Part shown: piece by piece, positions 43,001-59,100 of the stretch
Position numbering within the stretch: the stretch's first letter is position 1
Layout: every line of letters begins with the position of its first letter
Source of the DNA: Metridium senile
Taxonomy: Eukaryota; Cnidaria; Anthozoa; Actiniaria; Metridiidae
Reading direction: 5' to 3'
Assembly: GCA_949775045.1 (NCBI GenBank)
Contig: CATKSA010000208.1
Span: 119,935 to 183,934 of the forward strand
Length of the DNA stretch: 64,000 bases
Program-made: the position numbers and the translations under genes
The notes under the pieces: generated by a model
Database searches by the model: none
Seen by the model: only the letters and a program-made list of their open reading frames with translations
Told to the model about the DNA's origin: nothing

Positions 43001-46000
43001 GAGAATATTAGAGCATTCTTATAAATGTGCAAGATTTTATTTAGAAAAACTACAAAATCCTACCCAGAAAGCAATATGCCCTATAGGGTGATCTGAAAAT
43101 GGGTTAAAAAGATCGGGATTTTCGGCACAAAATTTTCGCCTAGACCCTGTGAGCAATGTCTGAGAATATTAGAGCATTCTGATAAATGCGCAAGATTTTA
43201 TTTAGAAAAAAACTACAAAATCCTACCCAGAATGCAATATGCCCTATAGGGTGATCTGAAAATGTGTTAAAAAGATCGAGGTTTTCGGCACAAAAGTTTC
43301 GCCTAGACCCTGTGAGCAATGTCTGAGAATATTAGAGCATTCTGATAAATGCGCAAGATTTTATCTAGAAAAAACCTCAAAATCCTACCCAGAATGCAAT
43401 TTGCCCTATAGGGTGATCTGAAAATGGGTTAAAAAGATCGGGGTTTTCGGCACAAAATTTTCGCCTAGACCCTGTGAGCAATGTCTGAGAATATTAGAGC
43501 ATTCTTATAAATGCGCAAGATTTTATCTAGAAAAAACCTCAAAATCCTACCCAGAATGCAATTTGCCCTATAGGGTGATCTGAAAATGGGTTAAAAAGAT
43601 CGGGGTTTTCGGCACAAAATTTTCACCTAGACCCTGTGAGCAATGTCTGAGAGTATTAGAGCATTCTGATAAATGCGCAAGATTTTATTTAGAAAAAACC
43701 TCAAAATCCTACCCAGAATGCAATTTCCCTATAGGGTGATCTGAAAATGGGTTAAAAAGATCGGGGTTTTCGGCATACAATTTTCGCCTAGACCCTGTGA
43801 GCAATGTCTGAGAGTATTAGAGCATTCTGATAAATGCGCAAGATTTTATTTAGAAAAAAACTACAAAATCCTACCCAGAATGCAATATGCCCTATAGGGT
43901 GTTCTGAAAATGGGTTAAAAAGATCGGGGTTTTCGGCACAAAATTTTCGCCTAGACCCTGTGAGCAATGTCTGAGAGTATTAGAGCATTCTGATAAATGC
44001 GCAAGATTTTATTTAGAAAAAACCTCAAAATCCTACCCAGAATGCAATATGCCCTATAGGGTGATCTGAAAATGGGTTAAAAAGATCGGGGTTTTCGGCA
44101 TACAATTTTCGCCTAGACCCTGTGAGCAATGTCTGAGAATATTAGAGCATTCTGATAAATGCGCAAGATTTTATTTAGAAAAAACCTCAAAATCCTACCC
44201 AGAATGCAATTTGCCCTATAGGGTGATCTGAAAATGGGTTAAAAAGATCGAGGTTTTCGGTACAAAATTTTCGCCTAGCCCTGTGAGCAATGTCTGAGAA
44301 TATTAGAGCATTCTTATAAATGTGCAAGATTTTATTTAGAAAAACTACAAAATCCTACCCAGAAAGCAATATGCCCTATAGGGTGATCTGAAAATGGGTT
44401 AAAAAGATCGGGATTTTCGGCACAAAATTTTCGCCTAGACCCTGTGAGCAATGTCTGAGAATATTAGAGCATTCTGATAAATGCGCAAGATTTTATTTAG
44501 AAAAAAACTACAAAATCCTACCCAGAATGCAATATGCCCTATAGGGTGATCTGAAAATGTGTTAAAAAGATCGAGGTTTTCGGCACAAAAGTTTCGCCTA
44601 GACCCTGTGAGCAATGTCTGAGAATATTAGAGCATTCTGATAAATGCGCAAGATTTTATTTAGAAAAAACCTCAAAATCCTACCCAGAATGCAATTTCCC
44701 TATAGCTAGGGGATCTGAAAATGGGTTAAAAAGATCGGGGTTTTCGGCATACAATTTTCGCCTAGACCCTGTGAGCAATGTCTGAGAGTATTAGAGCATT
44801 CTGATAAATGCGCAAGATTTTATTTAGAAAAAAACTACAAAATCCTACCCAGAATGCAATATGCCCTATAGGGTGTTCTGAAAATGGGTTAAAAAGATCG
44901 GGGTTTTCGGCACAAAATTTTCGCCTAGACCCTGTGAGCAATGTCTGAGAGTATTAGAGCATTCTGATAAATGCGCAAGATTTTATTTAGAAAAAACCTC
45001 AAAATCCTACCCAGAATGCAATATGCCCTATAGGGTGATCTGAAAATGGGTTAAAAAGATCGGGGTTTTCGGCATACAATTTTCGCCTAGACCCTGTGAG
45101 CAATGTCTGAGAATATTAGAGCATTCTGATAAATGCGCAAGATTTTATTTAGAAAAAACCTCAAAATCCTACCCAGAATGCAATTTGCCCTATAGGGTGA
45201 TCTGAAAATGGGTTAAAAAGATCGAGGTTTTCGGGTACAAAATTTTCGCCTAGACCCTGTGAGCAATGTCTGAGAATATTAGAGCATTCTTATAAATGTG
45301 CAAGATTTTATTTAGAAAAACTACAAAATCCTACCCAGAAAGCAATATGCCCTATAGGGTGATCTGAAAATGGGTTAAAAAGATCGGGATTTTCGGCACA
45401 AAATTTTCGCCTAGACCCTGTGAGCAATGTCTGAGAATATTAGAGCATTCTGATAAATGCGCAAGATTTTATTTAGAAAAAAACTACAAAATCCTACCCA
45501 GAATGCAATATGCCCTATAGGGTGATCTGAAAATGGGTTAAAAAGATCGAGGTTTTCGGCACAAAAGTTTCGCCTAGACCCTGTGAGCAATGTCTGAGAA
45601 TATTAGAGCATTCTGATAAATGCGCAAGATTTTATCTAGAAAAAACCTCAAAATCCTACCCAGAATGCAATTTGCCCTATAGGGTGATCTGAAAATGGGT
45701 TAAAAAGATCGGGGTTTTCGGCACAAAATTTTCGCCTAGACCCTGTGAGCAATGTCTGAGAATATTAGAGCATTCTGATAAATGCGCAAGATTTTATTTA
45801 GAAAAAACCTCAAAATCCTACCCAGAATGCAATTTCCCTATAGGGTGATCTGAAAATGGGTTAAAAAGATCGGGGTTTTCGGCATACAATTTTCGCCTAG
45901 ACCCTGTGAGCAATGTCTGAGAGTATTAGAGCATTCTGATAAATGCGCAAGATTTTATTTAGAAAAAAACTACAAAATCCTACCCAGAATGCAATATGCC

Positions 46001-47109
46001 CTATAGGGTGTTCTGAAAATGGGTTAAAAAGATCGGGGTTTTCGGCACAAAATTTTCGCCTAGACCCTGTGAGCAATGTCTGAGAGTATTAGAGCATTCT
46101 GATAAATGCGCAAGATTTTATTTAGAAAAAACCTCAAAATCCTACCCAGAATGCAATATGCCCTATAGGGTGATCTGAAAATGGGTTAAAAAGATCGGGG
46201 TTTTCGGCATACAATTTTCGCCTAGACCCTGTGAGCAATGTCTGAGAATATTAGAGCATTCTGATAAATGCGCAAGATTTTATTTAGAAAAAACCTCAAA
46301 ATCCTACCCAGAATGCAATTTGCCCTATAGGGTGATCTGAAAATGGGTTAAAAAGATCGAGGTTTTCGGTACAAAATTTTCGCCTAGACCCTGTGAGCAA
46401 TGTCTGAGAATATTAGAGCATTCTTATAAATGTGCAAGATTTTATTTAGAAAAACTACAAAATCCTACCCAGAAAGCAATATGCCCTATAGGGTGATCTG
46501 AAAATGGGTTAAAAAGATCGGGATTTTCGGCACAAAATTTTCGCCTAGACCCTGTGAGCAATGTCTGAGAATATTAGAGCATTCTGATAAATGCGCAAGA
46601 TTTTATTTAGAAAAAAACTACAAAATCCTACCCAGAATGCAATATGCCCTATAGGGTGATCTGAAAATGTGTTAAAAAGATCGAGGTTTTCGGCACAAAA
46701 GTTTCGCCTAGACCCTGTGAGCAATGTCTGAGAATATTAGAGCATTCTGATAAATGCGCAAGATTTTATCTAGAAAAAACCTCAAAATCCTACCCAGAAT
46801 GCAATTTGCCCTATAGGGTGATCTGAAAATGGGTTAAAAAGATCGGGGTTTTCGGCACAAAATTTTCGCCTAGACCCTGTGAGCAATGTCTGAGAATATT
46901 AGAGCATTCTTATAAATGCGCAAGATTTTATCTAGAAAAAACCTCAAAATCCTACCCAGAATGCAATTTGCCCTATAGGGTGATCTGAAAATGGGTTAAA
47001 AAGATCGGGGTTTTCGGCACAAAATTTTCACCTAGACCCTGTGAGCAATGTCTGAGAGTATTAGAGCATTCTGATAAATGCGCAAGATTTTATTTAGAAA
47101 AAACCTCAA

Positions 47110-50100
47110 AATCCTACCCAGAATGCAATTTCCCTATAGGGTGATCTGAAAATGGGTTAAAAAGATCGTGGTTTTCGGCATACAATTTTCGCCTAGACCC
47201 TGTGAGCAATGTCTGAGAGTATTAGAGCATTCTGATAAATGCGCAAGATTTTATTTAGAAAAAAACTACAAAATCCTACCCAGAATGCAATATGCCCTAT
47301 AGGGTGTTCTGAAAATGGGTTAAAAAGATCGGGGTTTTCGGCACAAAATTTTCGCCTACACCCTGTGAGCAATGTCTGAGAGTATTAGAGCATTCTGATA
47401 AATGCGCAAGATTTTATTTAGAAAAAACCTCAAAATCCTACCCAGAATGCAATATGCCCTATAGGGTGATCTGAAAATGGGTTAAAAAGATCGGGGTTTT
47501 CGGCATACAATTTTCGCCTAGACCCTGTGAGCAATGTCTGAGAATATTAGAGCATTCTGATAAATGCGCAAGATTTTATTTAGAAAAAACCTCAAAATCC
47601 TACCCAGAATGCAATTTGCCCTATAGGGTGATCTGAAAATGGGTTAAAAAGATCGAGGTTTTCGGTACAAAATTTTCGCCTAGCCCTGTGAGCAATGTCT
47701 GAGAATATTAGAGCATTCTTATAAATGTGCAAGATTTTATTTAGAAAAACTACAAAATCCTACCCAGAAAGCAATATGCCCTATAGGGTGATCTGAAAAT
47801 GGGTTAAAAAGATCGGGATTTTCGGCACAAAATTTTCGCCTAGACCCTGTGAGCAATGTCTGAGAATATTAGAGCATTCTGATAAATGCGCAAGATTTTA
47901 TTTAGAAAAAAACTACAAAATCCTACCCAGAATGCAATATGCCCTATAGGGTGATCTGAAAATGGGTTAAAAAGATCGGGGTTTTCGGCATACAATTTTC
48001 GCCTAGACCCTGTGAGCAATGTCTGAGAATATTAGAGCATTCTGATAAATGCGCAAGATTTTATTTAGAAAAAACCTCAAAATCCTACCCAGAATGCAAT
48101 TTCCCTATAGGGTGATCTGAAAATGGGTTAAAAAGATCGGGGTTTTCGGCATACAATTTTCGCCTAGACCCTGTGAGCAATGTCTGAGAGTATTAGAGCA
48201 TTCTGATAAATGCGCAAGATTTTATTTAGAAAAAAACTACAAAATCCTACCCAGAATGCAATATGCCCTATAGGGTGTTCTGAAAATGGGTTAAAAAGAT
48301 CGGGGTTTTCGGCACAAAATTTTCGCCTAGACCCTGTGAGCAATGTCTGAGAGTATTAGAGCATTCTGATAAATGCGCAAGATTTTATTTAGAAAAAACC
48401 TCAAAATCCTACCCAGAATGCAATATGCCCTATAGGGTGATCTGAAAATGGGTTAAAAAGATCGGGGTTTTCGGCATACAATTTTCGCCTAGACCCTGTG
48501 AGCAATGTCTGAGAATATTAGAGCATTCTGATAAATGCGCAAGATTTTATTTAGAAAAAACCTCAAAATCCTACCCAGAATGCAATTTGCCCTATAGGGT
48601 GATCTGAAAATGGGTTAAAAAGATCGAGGTTTTCGGTACAAAATTTTCGCCTAGACCCTGTGAGCAATGTCTGAGAATATTAGAGCATTCTTATAAATGT
48701 GCAAGATTTTATTTAGAAAAACTACAAAATCCTACCCAGAAAGCAATATGCCCTATAGGGTGATCTGAAAATGGGTTAAAAAGATCGGGATTTTCGGCAC
48801 AAAATTTTCGCCTAGACCCTGTGAGCAATGTCTGAGAATATTAGAGCATTCTGATAAATGCGCAAGATTTTATTTAGAAAAAAACTACAAAATCCTACCC
48901 AGAATGCAATATGCCCTATAGGGTGATCTGAAAATGTGTTAAAAAGATCGAGGTTTTCGGCACAAAAGTTTCGCCTAGACCCTGTGAGCAATGTCTGAGA
49001 ATATTAGAGCATTCTGATAAATGCGCAAGATTTTATCTAGAAAAAACCTCAAAATCCTACCCAGAATGCAAGTTGCCCTATAGGGTGATCTGAAAATGGG
49101 TTAAAAAGATCGGGGTTTTCGGCACAAAATTTTCGCCTAGACCCTGTGAGCAATGTCTGAGAATATTAGAGCATTCTTATAAATGCGCAAGATTTTATCT
49201 AGAAAAAACCTCAAAATCCTACCCAGAATGCAATTTGCCCTATAGGGTGATCTGAAAATGGGTTAAAAAGATCGGGGTTTTCGGCACAAAATTTTCACCT
49301 AGACCCTGTGAGCAATGTCTGAGAGTATTAGAGCATTCTGATAAATGCGCAAGATTTTATTTAGAAAAAAACTACAAAATCCTACCCAGAATGCAATATG
49401 CCCTATAGGGTGATCTGAAAATGGGTTAAAAAGATCGGGGTTTTCGGCACAAAATTTTCGCCTAGACCCTGTGAGCAATGTCTGAGAGTATTAGAGCATT
49501 CTGATAAATGCGCAAGATTTTATTTAGAAAAAACCTCAAAATCCTACCCAGAATGCAATATGCCCTATAGGGTGATCTGAAAATGGGCTAAAAAGATCGG
49601 GGTTTTCGGCATACAATTTTCGCCTAGACCCTGTGAGCAATGTCTGAGAATATTAGAGCATTCTGATAAATGCGCAAGATTTTATTTAGAAAAAACCTCA
49701 AAATCCTACCCAGAATGCAATTTGCCCTATAGGGTGATCTGAAAATGGGTTAAAAAGATCGAGGTTTTCGGTACAAAATTTTCGCCTAGACCCTGTGAGC
49801 AATGTCTGAGAATATTAGAGCATTCTTATAAATGTGCAAGATTTTATTTAGAAAAACTACAAAATCCTACCCAGAAAGCAATATGCCCTATAGGGTGATC
49901 TGAAAATGGGTTAAAAAGATCGGGATTTTCGGCACAAAATTTTCGCCTAGACCCTGTGAGCAATGTCTGAGAATATTAGAGCATTCTGATAAATGCGCAA
50001 GATTTTATTTAGAAAAAAACTACAAAATCCTACCCAGAATGCAATATGCCCTATAGGGTGATCTGAAAATGTGTTAAAAAGATCGAGGTTTTCGGCACAA

Positions 50101-53100
50101 AAGTTTCGCCTAGACCCTGTGAGCAATGTCTGAGAATATTAGAGCATTCTGATAAATGCGCAAGATTTTATCTAGAAAAAACCTCAAAATCCTACCCAGA
50201 ATGCAATTTGCCCTATAGGGTGATCTGAAAATGGGTTAAAAAGATCGGGGTTTTCGGCACAAAATTTTCGCCTAGACCCTGTGTGCAATGTCTGAGAATA
50301 TTAGAGCATTCTGATAAATGCGCAAGATTTTATTTAGAAAAAATCTCAAAATCCTACCCAGAATGCAATTTACCCTATAGGGTGATCTGAAAATGGGTTA
50401 AAAAGATCGAGGTTTTCGGTACAAAATTTTCGCCTAGACCCTGTGAGCAATGTCTGAGAATATTAGAGCATTCTTATAAATGTGCAAGATTTTATTTAGA
50501 AAAACTACAAAATCCTACCCAGAAAGCAATATGCCCTATAGGGTGATCTGAAAATGGGTTAAAAAGATCGGGGTTTTCGGCACAAAATTTTCGCCTAGAC
50601 CCTGTGAGCAATGTCTGAGAGTATTAGAGCATTCTGATAAATGCGCAAGATTTTATTTAGAAAAAAACTACAAAATCCTACCCAGAATGCAATATGCCCT
50701 ATAGGGTGATCTGAAAATGTGTTAAAAAGATCGAGGTTTTCGGCACAAAAGTTTCGCCTAGACCCTGTGAGCAATGTCTGAGAATATTAGAGCATTCTGA
50801 TAAATGCGCAAGATTTTATCTAGAAAAAACCTCAAAATCCTACCCAGAATGCAATTTGCCCTATAGGGTGATCTGAAAATGGGTTAAAAAGATCGGGGTT
50901 TTCGGCACAAAATTTTCGCCTAGACCCTGTGTGCAATGTCTGAGAATATTAGAGCATTCTGATAAATGCGCAAGATTTTATTTAGAAAAAATCTCAAAAT
51001 CCTACCCAGAATGCAATTTACCCTATAGGGTGATCTGAAAATGGGTTAAAAAGATCGAGGTTTTCGGTACAAAATTTTCGCCTAGACCCTGTGAGCAATG
51101 TCTGAGAATATTAGAGCATTCTTATAAATGTGCAAGATTTTATTTAGAAAAACTACAAAATCCTACCCAGAAAGCAATATGCCCTATAGGGTGATCTGAA
51201 AATGGGTTAAAAAGATCGGGGTTTTCGGCACAAAATTTTCGCCTAGACCCTGTGAGCAATGTCTGAGAGTATTAGAGCATTCTGATAAATGCGCAAGATT
51301 TTATTTAGAAAAAACCTCAAAATCCTACCCAGAATGCAATATGCCCTATAGGGTGATCTGAAAATGGGTTAAAAAGATCGGGGTTTTCGGCATACAATTT
51401 TCGCCTAGACCCTGTGAGCAATGTCTGAGAATATTAGAGCATTCTGATAAATGCGCAAGATTTTATTTAGAAAAAACCTCAAAATCCTACCCAGAATGCA
51501 ATTTGCCCTATAGGGTGATCTGAAAATGGGTTAAAAAGATCGAGGTTTTCGGTACAAAATTTTCGCCTAGACCCTGTGAGCAATGTCTGAGAATATTAGA
51601 GCATTCTTATAAATGTGCAAGATTTTATTTAGAAAAACTACAAAATCCTACCCAGAAAGCAATATGCCCTATAGGGTGATCTGAAAATGGGTTAAAAAGA
51701 TCGGGGTTTTCGGCACAAAATTTTCGCCTAGACCCTGTGAGCAATGTCTGAGAGTATTAGAGCATTCTGATAAATGCGCAAGATTTTATTTAGAAAAAAC
51801 CTCAAAATCCTACCCAGAATGCAATATGCCCTATAGGGTGATCTGAAAATGGGTTAAAAAGATCGGGGTTTTCGGCACAAAATTTTCGCCTAGACCCTGT
51901 GAGCAATGTCTGAGAGTATTAGAGCATTCTGATAAATGCGCAAGATTTTATTTAGAAAAAACCTCAAAATCCTACCCAGAATGCAATATGCCCTATAGGG
52001 TGATCTGAAAATGGGTTAAAAAGATCGGGGTTTTCGGCATACAATTTTCGCCTAGACCCTGTGAGCAATGTCTGAGAATATTAGAGCATTCTGATAAATG
52101 CGCAGGATTTTATTTAGAAAAAACCTCAAAATCCTACCCAGAATGCAATTTGCCCTATAGGGTGATCTGAAAATGGGTTAAAAAGATCGAGGTTTTCGGT
52201 ACAAAATTTTCGCCTAGACCCTGTGAGCAATGTCTGAGAATATTAGAGCATTCTTATAAATGTGCAAGATTTTATTTAGAAAAACTACAAAATCCTACCC
52301 AGAAAGCAATATGCCCTATAGGGTGATCTGAAAATGGGTTAAAAAGATCGGGGTTTTCGGCACAAAATTTTCGCCTAGACCCTGTGAGCAATGTCTGAGA
52401 GTATTAGAGCATTCTGATAAATGCGCAAGATTTTATTTAGAAAAAACCTCAAAATCCTACCCAGAATGCAATATGCCCTATAGGGTGATCTGAAAATGGG
52501 TTAAAAAGATCGGGGTTTTCGGCATACAATTTTCGCCTAGACCCTGTGAGCAATGTCTGAGAATATTAGAGCATTCTGATAAATGCGCAAGATTTTATTT
52601 AGAAAAAACCTCAAAATCCTACCCAGAATGCAATTTGCCCTATAGGGTGATCTGAAAATGGGTTAAAAAGATCGAGGTTTTCGGTACAAAATTTTCGCCT
52701 AGACCCTGTGAGCAATGTCTGAGAATATTAGAGCATTCTTATAAATGTGCAAGATTTTATTTAGAAAAACTACAAAATCCTACCCAGAAAGCAATATGCC
52801 CTATAGGGTGATCTGAAAATGGGTTAAAAAGATCGGGATTTTCGGCACAAAATTTTCGCCTAGACCCTGTGAGCAATGTCTGAGAATATTAGAGCATTCT
52901 GATAAATGCGCAAGATTTTATTTAGAAAAAAACTACAAAATCCTACCCAGAATGCAATATGCCCTATAGGGTGATCTGAAAATGTGTTAAAAAGATCGAG
53001 GTTTTCGGCACAAAAGTTTCGCCTAGACCCTGTGAGCAATGTCTGAGAATATTAGAGCATTCTGATAAATGCGCAAGATTTTATCTAGAAAAAACCTCAA

Positions 53101-56100
53101 AATCCTACCCAGAATGCAATTTGCCATATAGGGTGATCTGAAAATGGGTTAAAAAGATCGGGGTTTTCGGCAGAAAATTTTCGCCTAGACCCTGTGTGCA
53201 ATGTCTGAGAATATTAGAGCATTCTGATAAATGCGCAAGATTTTATTTAGAAAAAATCTCAAAATCCTACCCAGAATGCAATTTGCCCTATAGGGTGATC
53301 TGAAAATGGGTTAAAAAGATCGGGGTTTTCGGCACAAAATTTTTGCCTAGACCCTGTGAGAGATGTCTGAGAATATTAGAGCATTCTGATAAATGCGCAA
53401 GATTTTATCTAGAAAAAACCTCAAAATCCTACCCAGAATGCAATTTGCCCTATAGGGTGATCTGAAAATGGGTTAAAAAGATCGGGGTTTTCGGCACAAA
53501 ATTTTCGCCTAGACCCTGTGAGCAATGTCTGAGAATATTAGAGCATTCTGATAAATGCGCAAGATTTTATTTAGAAAAAAACTACAAAATCCTACCCAGA
53601 ATGCAATATGCCCTATAGGGTGATCTGAAAATGTGTTAAAAAGATCGAGGTTTTCGGCACAAAAGTTTCGCCTAGACCCTGTGAGCAATGTCTGAGAATA
53701 TTAGAGCATTCTGATAAATGCGCAAGATTTTATTTAGAAAAAACCTCAAAATCCTACCTAGAATGCAATTTCCCTATAGGGTGATCTGAAAATGGGTTAA
53801 AAAGATCGGGGTTTTCGGCATACAATTTTCGCCTAGACCCTGTGAGCAATGTCTGAGAGTATTAGAGCATTCTGATAAATGCGCAAGATTTTATTTAGAA
53901 AAAAACTACAAAATCCTACCCAGAATGCAATATGCCCTATAGGGTGTTCTGAAAATGGGTTAAAAAGATCGGGGTTTTCGGCACAAAATTTTCGCCTAGA
54001 CCCTGTGAGCAATGTCTGAGAGTATTAGAGCATTCTGATAAATGCGCAAGATTTTATTTAGAAAAAACCTCAAAATCCTACCCAGAATGCAATATGCCCT
54101 ATAGGGTGATCTGAAAATGGGTTAAAAAGATCGGGGTTTTCGGCATACAATTTTCGCCTAGACCCTGTGAGCAATGTCTGAGAATATTAGAGCATTCTGA
54201 TAAATGCGCAAGATTTTATTTAGAAAAAAACTACAAAATCCTACCCAGAATGCAATATGCCCTATAGGGTGATCTGAAAATGTGTTAAAAAGATCGAGGT
54301 TTTCGGCACAAAAGTTTCGCCTAGACCCTGTGAGCAATGTCTGAGAATATTAGAGCATTCTGATAAATGCGCAAGATTTTATTTAGAAAAAACCTCAAAA
54401 TCCTACCTAGAATGCAATTTCCCTATAGGGTGATCTGAAAATGGGTTAAAAAGATCGGGGTTTTCGGCATACAATTTTCGCCTAGACCCTGTGAGCAATG
54501 TCTGAGAGTATTAGAGCATTCTGATAAATGCGCAAGATTTTATTTAGAAAAAAACTACAAAATCCTACCCAGAATGCAATATGCCCTATAGGGTGTTCTG
54601 AAAATGGGTTAAAAAGATCGGGGTTTTCGGCACAAAATTTTCGCCTAGACCCTGTGAGCAATGTCTGAGAGTATTAGAGCATTCTGATAAATGCGCAAGA
54701 TTTTATTTAGAAAAAACCTCAAAATCCTACCCAGAATGCAATATGCCCTATAGGGTGATCTGAAAATGGGTTAAAAAGATCGGGGTTTTCGGCATACAAT
54801 TTTCGCCTAGACCCTGTGAGCAATGTCTGAGAATATTAGAGCATTCTGATAAATGCGCAAGATTTTATTTAGAAAAAACCTCAAAATCCTACCCAGAATG
54901 CAATTTGCCCTATAGGGTGATCTGAAAATGGGTTAAAAAGATCGAGGTTTTCGGTACAAAATTTTCGCCTAGACCCTGTGAGCAATGTCTGAGAATATTA
55001 GAGCATTCTTATAAATGTGCAAGATTTTATTTAGAAAAACTACAAAATCCTACCCAGAAAGCAATATGCCCTATAGGGTGATCTGAAAATGGGTTAAAAA
55101 GATCGGGATTTTCGGCACAAAATTTTCGCCTAGACCCTGTGAGCAATGTCTGAGAATATTAGAGCATTCTGATAAATGCGCAAGATTTTATCTAGAAAAA
55201 ACTACAAAATCCTACCCAGAATGCAATTTGCCCTATAGGGTGATCTGAAAATGGGTTAAAAAGATCGGGGTTTTCGGCACAAAATTTTCGCCTAGACCCT
55301 GTGAGCAATGTCTGAGAATATTAAAGCATTCTTATAAATGCGCAAGATTTTATCTAGAAAAAACCTCAAAATCCTACCCAGAATGCAATTTGCCCTATAG
55401 GGTGATCTGAAAATGGGTTAAAAAGATCGGGGTTTTCGGCATACAATTTTCGCCTAGACCCTGTGAGCAATGTCTGAGAGTATTAGAGCATTCTGATAAA
55501 TGCGCAAGATTTTATTTAGAAAAAAACTACAAAATCCTACCCAGAATGCAATATGCCCTATAGGGTGTTCTGAAAATGGGTTAAAAAGATCGGGGTTTTC
55601 GGCACAAAATTTTCGCCTAGACCCTGTGAGCAATGTCTGAGAGTATTAGAGCATTCTGATAAATGCGCAAGATTTTATTTAGAAAAAACCTCAAAATCCT
55701 ACCCAGAATGCAATATGCCCTATAGGGTGATCTGAAAATGGGTTAAAAAGATCGGGGTTTTCGGCATACAATTTTCGCCTAGACCCTGTGAGCAATGTCT
55801 GAGAATATTAGAGCATTCTGATAAATGCGCAAGATTTTATTTAGAAAAAACCTCAAAATCCTACCCAGAATGCAATTTGCCCTATAGGGTGATCTGAAAA
55901 TGGGTTAAAAAGATCGAGGTTTTCGGTACAAAATTTTCGCCTAGACCCTGTGAGCAATGTCTGAGAGTATTAGAGCATTCTGATAAATGCGCAAGATTTT
56001 ATTTAGAAAAAACCTCAAAATCCTACCCAGAATGCAATATGCCCTATAGGGTGATCTGAAAATGGGTTAAAAAGATCGGGGTTTTCGGCATACAATTTTC

Positions 56101-59100
56101 GCCTAGACCCTGTGAGCAATGTCTGAGAATATTAGAGCATTCTGATAAATGCGCAAGATTTTATTTAGAAAAAACCTCAAAATCCTACCCAGAATGCAAT
56201 TTGCCCTATAGGGTGATCTGAAAATGGGTTAAAAAGATCGAGGTTTTCGGTACAAAATTTTCGCCTAGACCCTGTGAGCAATGTCTGAGAATATTAGAGC
56301 ATTCTTATAAATGTGCAAGATTTTATTTAGAAAAACTACAAAATCCTACCCAGAAAGCAATATGCCCTATAGGGTGATCTGAAAATGGGTTAAAAAGATC
56401 GGGATTTTCGGCACAAAATTTTCGCCTAGACCCTGTGAGCAATGTCTGAGAATATTAGAGCATTCTGATAAATGCGCAAGATTTTATTTAGAAAAAAACT
56501 ACAAAATCCTACCCAGAATGCAATTTCCCTATAGGGTGATCTGAAAATGGGTTAAAAAGATCGTGGTTTTCGGCATACAATTTTCGCCTAGACCCTGTGA
56601 GCAATGTCTGAGAGTATTAGAGCATTCTGATAAATGCGCAAGATTTTATTTAGAAAAAAACTACAAAATCCTACCCAGAATGCAATATGCCCTATAGGGT
56701 GTTCTGAAAATGGGTTAAAAAGATCGGGGTTTTCGGCACAAAATTTTCGCCTACACCCTGTGAGCAATGTCTGAGAGTATTAGAGCATTCTGATAAATGC
56801 GCAAGATTTTATTTAGAAAAAACCTCAAAATCCTACCCAGAATGCAATATGCCCTATAGGGTGATCTGAAAATGGGTTAAAAAGATCGGGGTTTTCGGCA
56901 TACAATTTTCGCCTAGACCCTGTGAGCAATGTCTGAGAATATTAGAGCATTCTGATAGATGCGCAAGATTTTATTTAGAAAAAACCTCAAAATCCTACCC
57001 AGAATGCAATTTGCCCTATAGGGTGATCTGAAAATGGGTTAAAAAGATCGAGGTTTTCGGTACAAAATTTTCGCCTAGCCCTGTGAGCAATGTCTGAGAA
57101 TATTAGAGCATTCTTATAAATGTGCAAGATTTTATTTAGAAAAACTACAAAATCCTACCCAGAAAGCAATATGCCCTATAGGGTGATCTGAAAATGGGTT
57201 AAAAAGATCGGGATTTTCGGCACAAAATTTTCGCCTAGACCCTGTGAGCAATGTCTGAGAATATTAGAGCATTCTGATAAATGCGCAAGATTTTATTTAG
57301 AAAAAAACTACAAAATCCTACCCAGAATGCAATATGCCCTATAGGGTGATCTGAAAATGTGTTAAAAAGATCGAGGTTTTCGGCACAAAAGTTTCGCCTA
57401 GACCCTGTGAGCAATGTCTGAGAATATTAGAGCATTCTGATAAATGCGCAAGATTTTATTTAGAAAAAACCTCAAAATCCTACCCAGAATGCAATTTCCC
57501 TATAGGGTGATCTGAAAATGGGTTAAAAAGATCGGGGTTTTCGGCATACAATTTTCGCCTAGACCCTGTGAGCAATGTCTGAGAGTATTAGAGCATTCTG
57601 ATAAATGCGCAAGATTTTATTTAGAAAAAAACTACAAAATCCTACCCAGAATGCAATATGCCCTATAGGGTGTTCTGAAAATGGGTTAAAAAGATCGGGG
57701 TTTTCGGCACAAAATTTTCGCCTAGACCCTGTGAGCAATGTCTGAGAGTATTAGAGCATTCTGATAAATGCGCAAGATTTTATTTAGAAAAAACCTCAAA
57801 ATCCTACCCAGAATGCAATATGCCCTATAGGGTGATCTGAAAATGGGTTAAAAAGATCGGGGTTTTCGGCATACAATTTTCGCCTAGACCCTGTGAGCAA
57901 TGTCTGAGAATATTAGAGCATTCTGATAAATGCGCAAGATTTTATTTAGAAAAAACCTCAAAATCCTACCCAGAATGCAATTTGCCCTATAGGGTGATCT
58001 GAAAATGGGTTAAAAAGATCGAGGTTTTCGGTACAAAATTTTCGCCTAGACCCTGTGAGCAATGTCTGAGAATATTAGAGCATTCTTATAAATGTGCAAG
58101 ATTTTATTTAGAAAAACTACAAAATCCTACCCAGAAAGCAATATGCCCTATAGGGTGATCTGAAAATGGGTTAAAAAGATCGGGATTTTCGGCACAAAAT
58201 TTTCGCCTAGACCCTGTGAGCAATGTCTGAGAATATTAGAGCATTCTGATAAATGCGCAAGATTTTATTTAGAAAAAAACTACAAAATCCTACCCAGAAT
58301 GCAATATGCCCTATAGGGTGATCTGAAAATGTGTTAAAAAGATCGAGGTTTTCGGCACAAAAGTTTCGCCTAGACCCTGTGAGCAATGTCTGAGAATATT
58401 AGAGCATTCTTATAAATGCGCAAGATTTTATCTAGAAAAAACCTCAAAATCCTACCCAGAATGCAAGTTGCCCTATAGGGGGATCTGAAAATGGGTTAAA
58501 AAGATCGGGGTTTTCGGCACAAAATTTTCGCCTAGACCCTGTGAGCAATGTCTGAGAATATTAGAGCATTCTTATAAATGCGCAAGATTTTATCTAGAAA
58601 AAACCTCAAAATCCTACCCAGAATGCAATTTGCCCTATAGGGTGATCTGAAAATGGGTTAAAAAGATCGGGGTTTTCGGCACAAAATTTTCACCTAGACC
58701 CTGTGAGCAATGTCTGAGAGTATTAGAGCATTCTGATAAATGCGCAAGATTTTATTTAGAAAAAAACTACAAAATCCTACCCAGAATGCAATATGCCCTA
58801 TAGGGTGATCTGAAAATGGGTTAAAAAGATCGGGGTTTTCGGCACAAAATTTTCGCCTAGACCCTGTGAGCAATGTCTGAGAGTATTAGAGCATTCTGAT
58901 AAATGCGCAAGATTTTATTTAGAAAAAACCTCAAAATCCTACCCAGAATGCAATATGCCCTATAGGGTGATCTGAAAATGGGCTAAAAAGATCGGGGTTT
59001 TCGGCATACAATTTTCGCCTAGACCCTGTGAGCAATGTCTGAGAATATTAGAGCATTCTGATAAATGCGCAAGATTTTATTTAGAAAAAACCTCAAAATC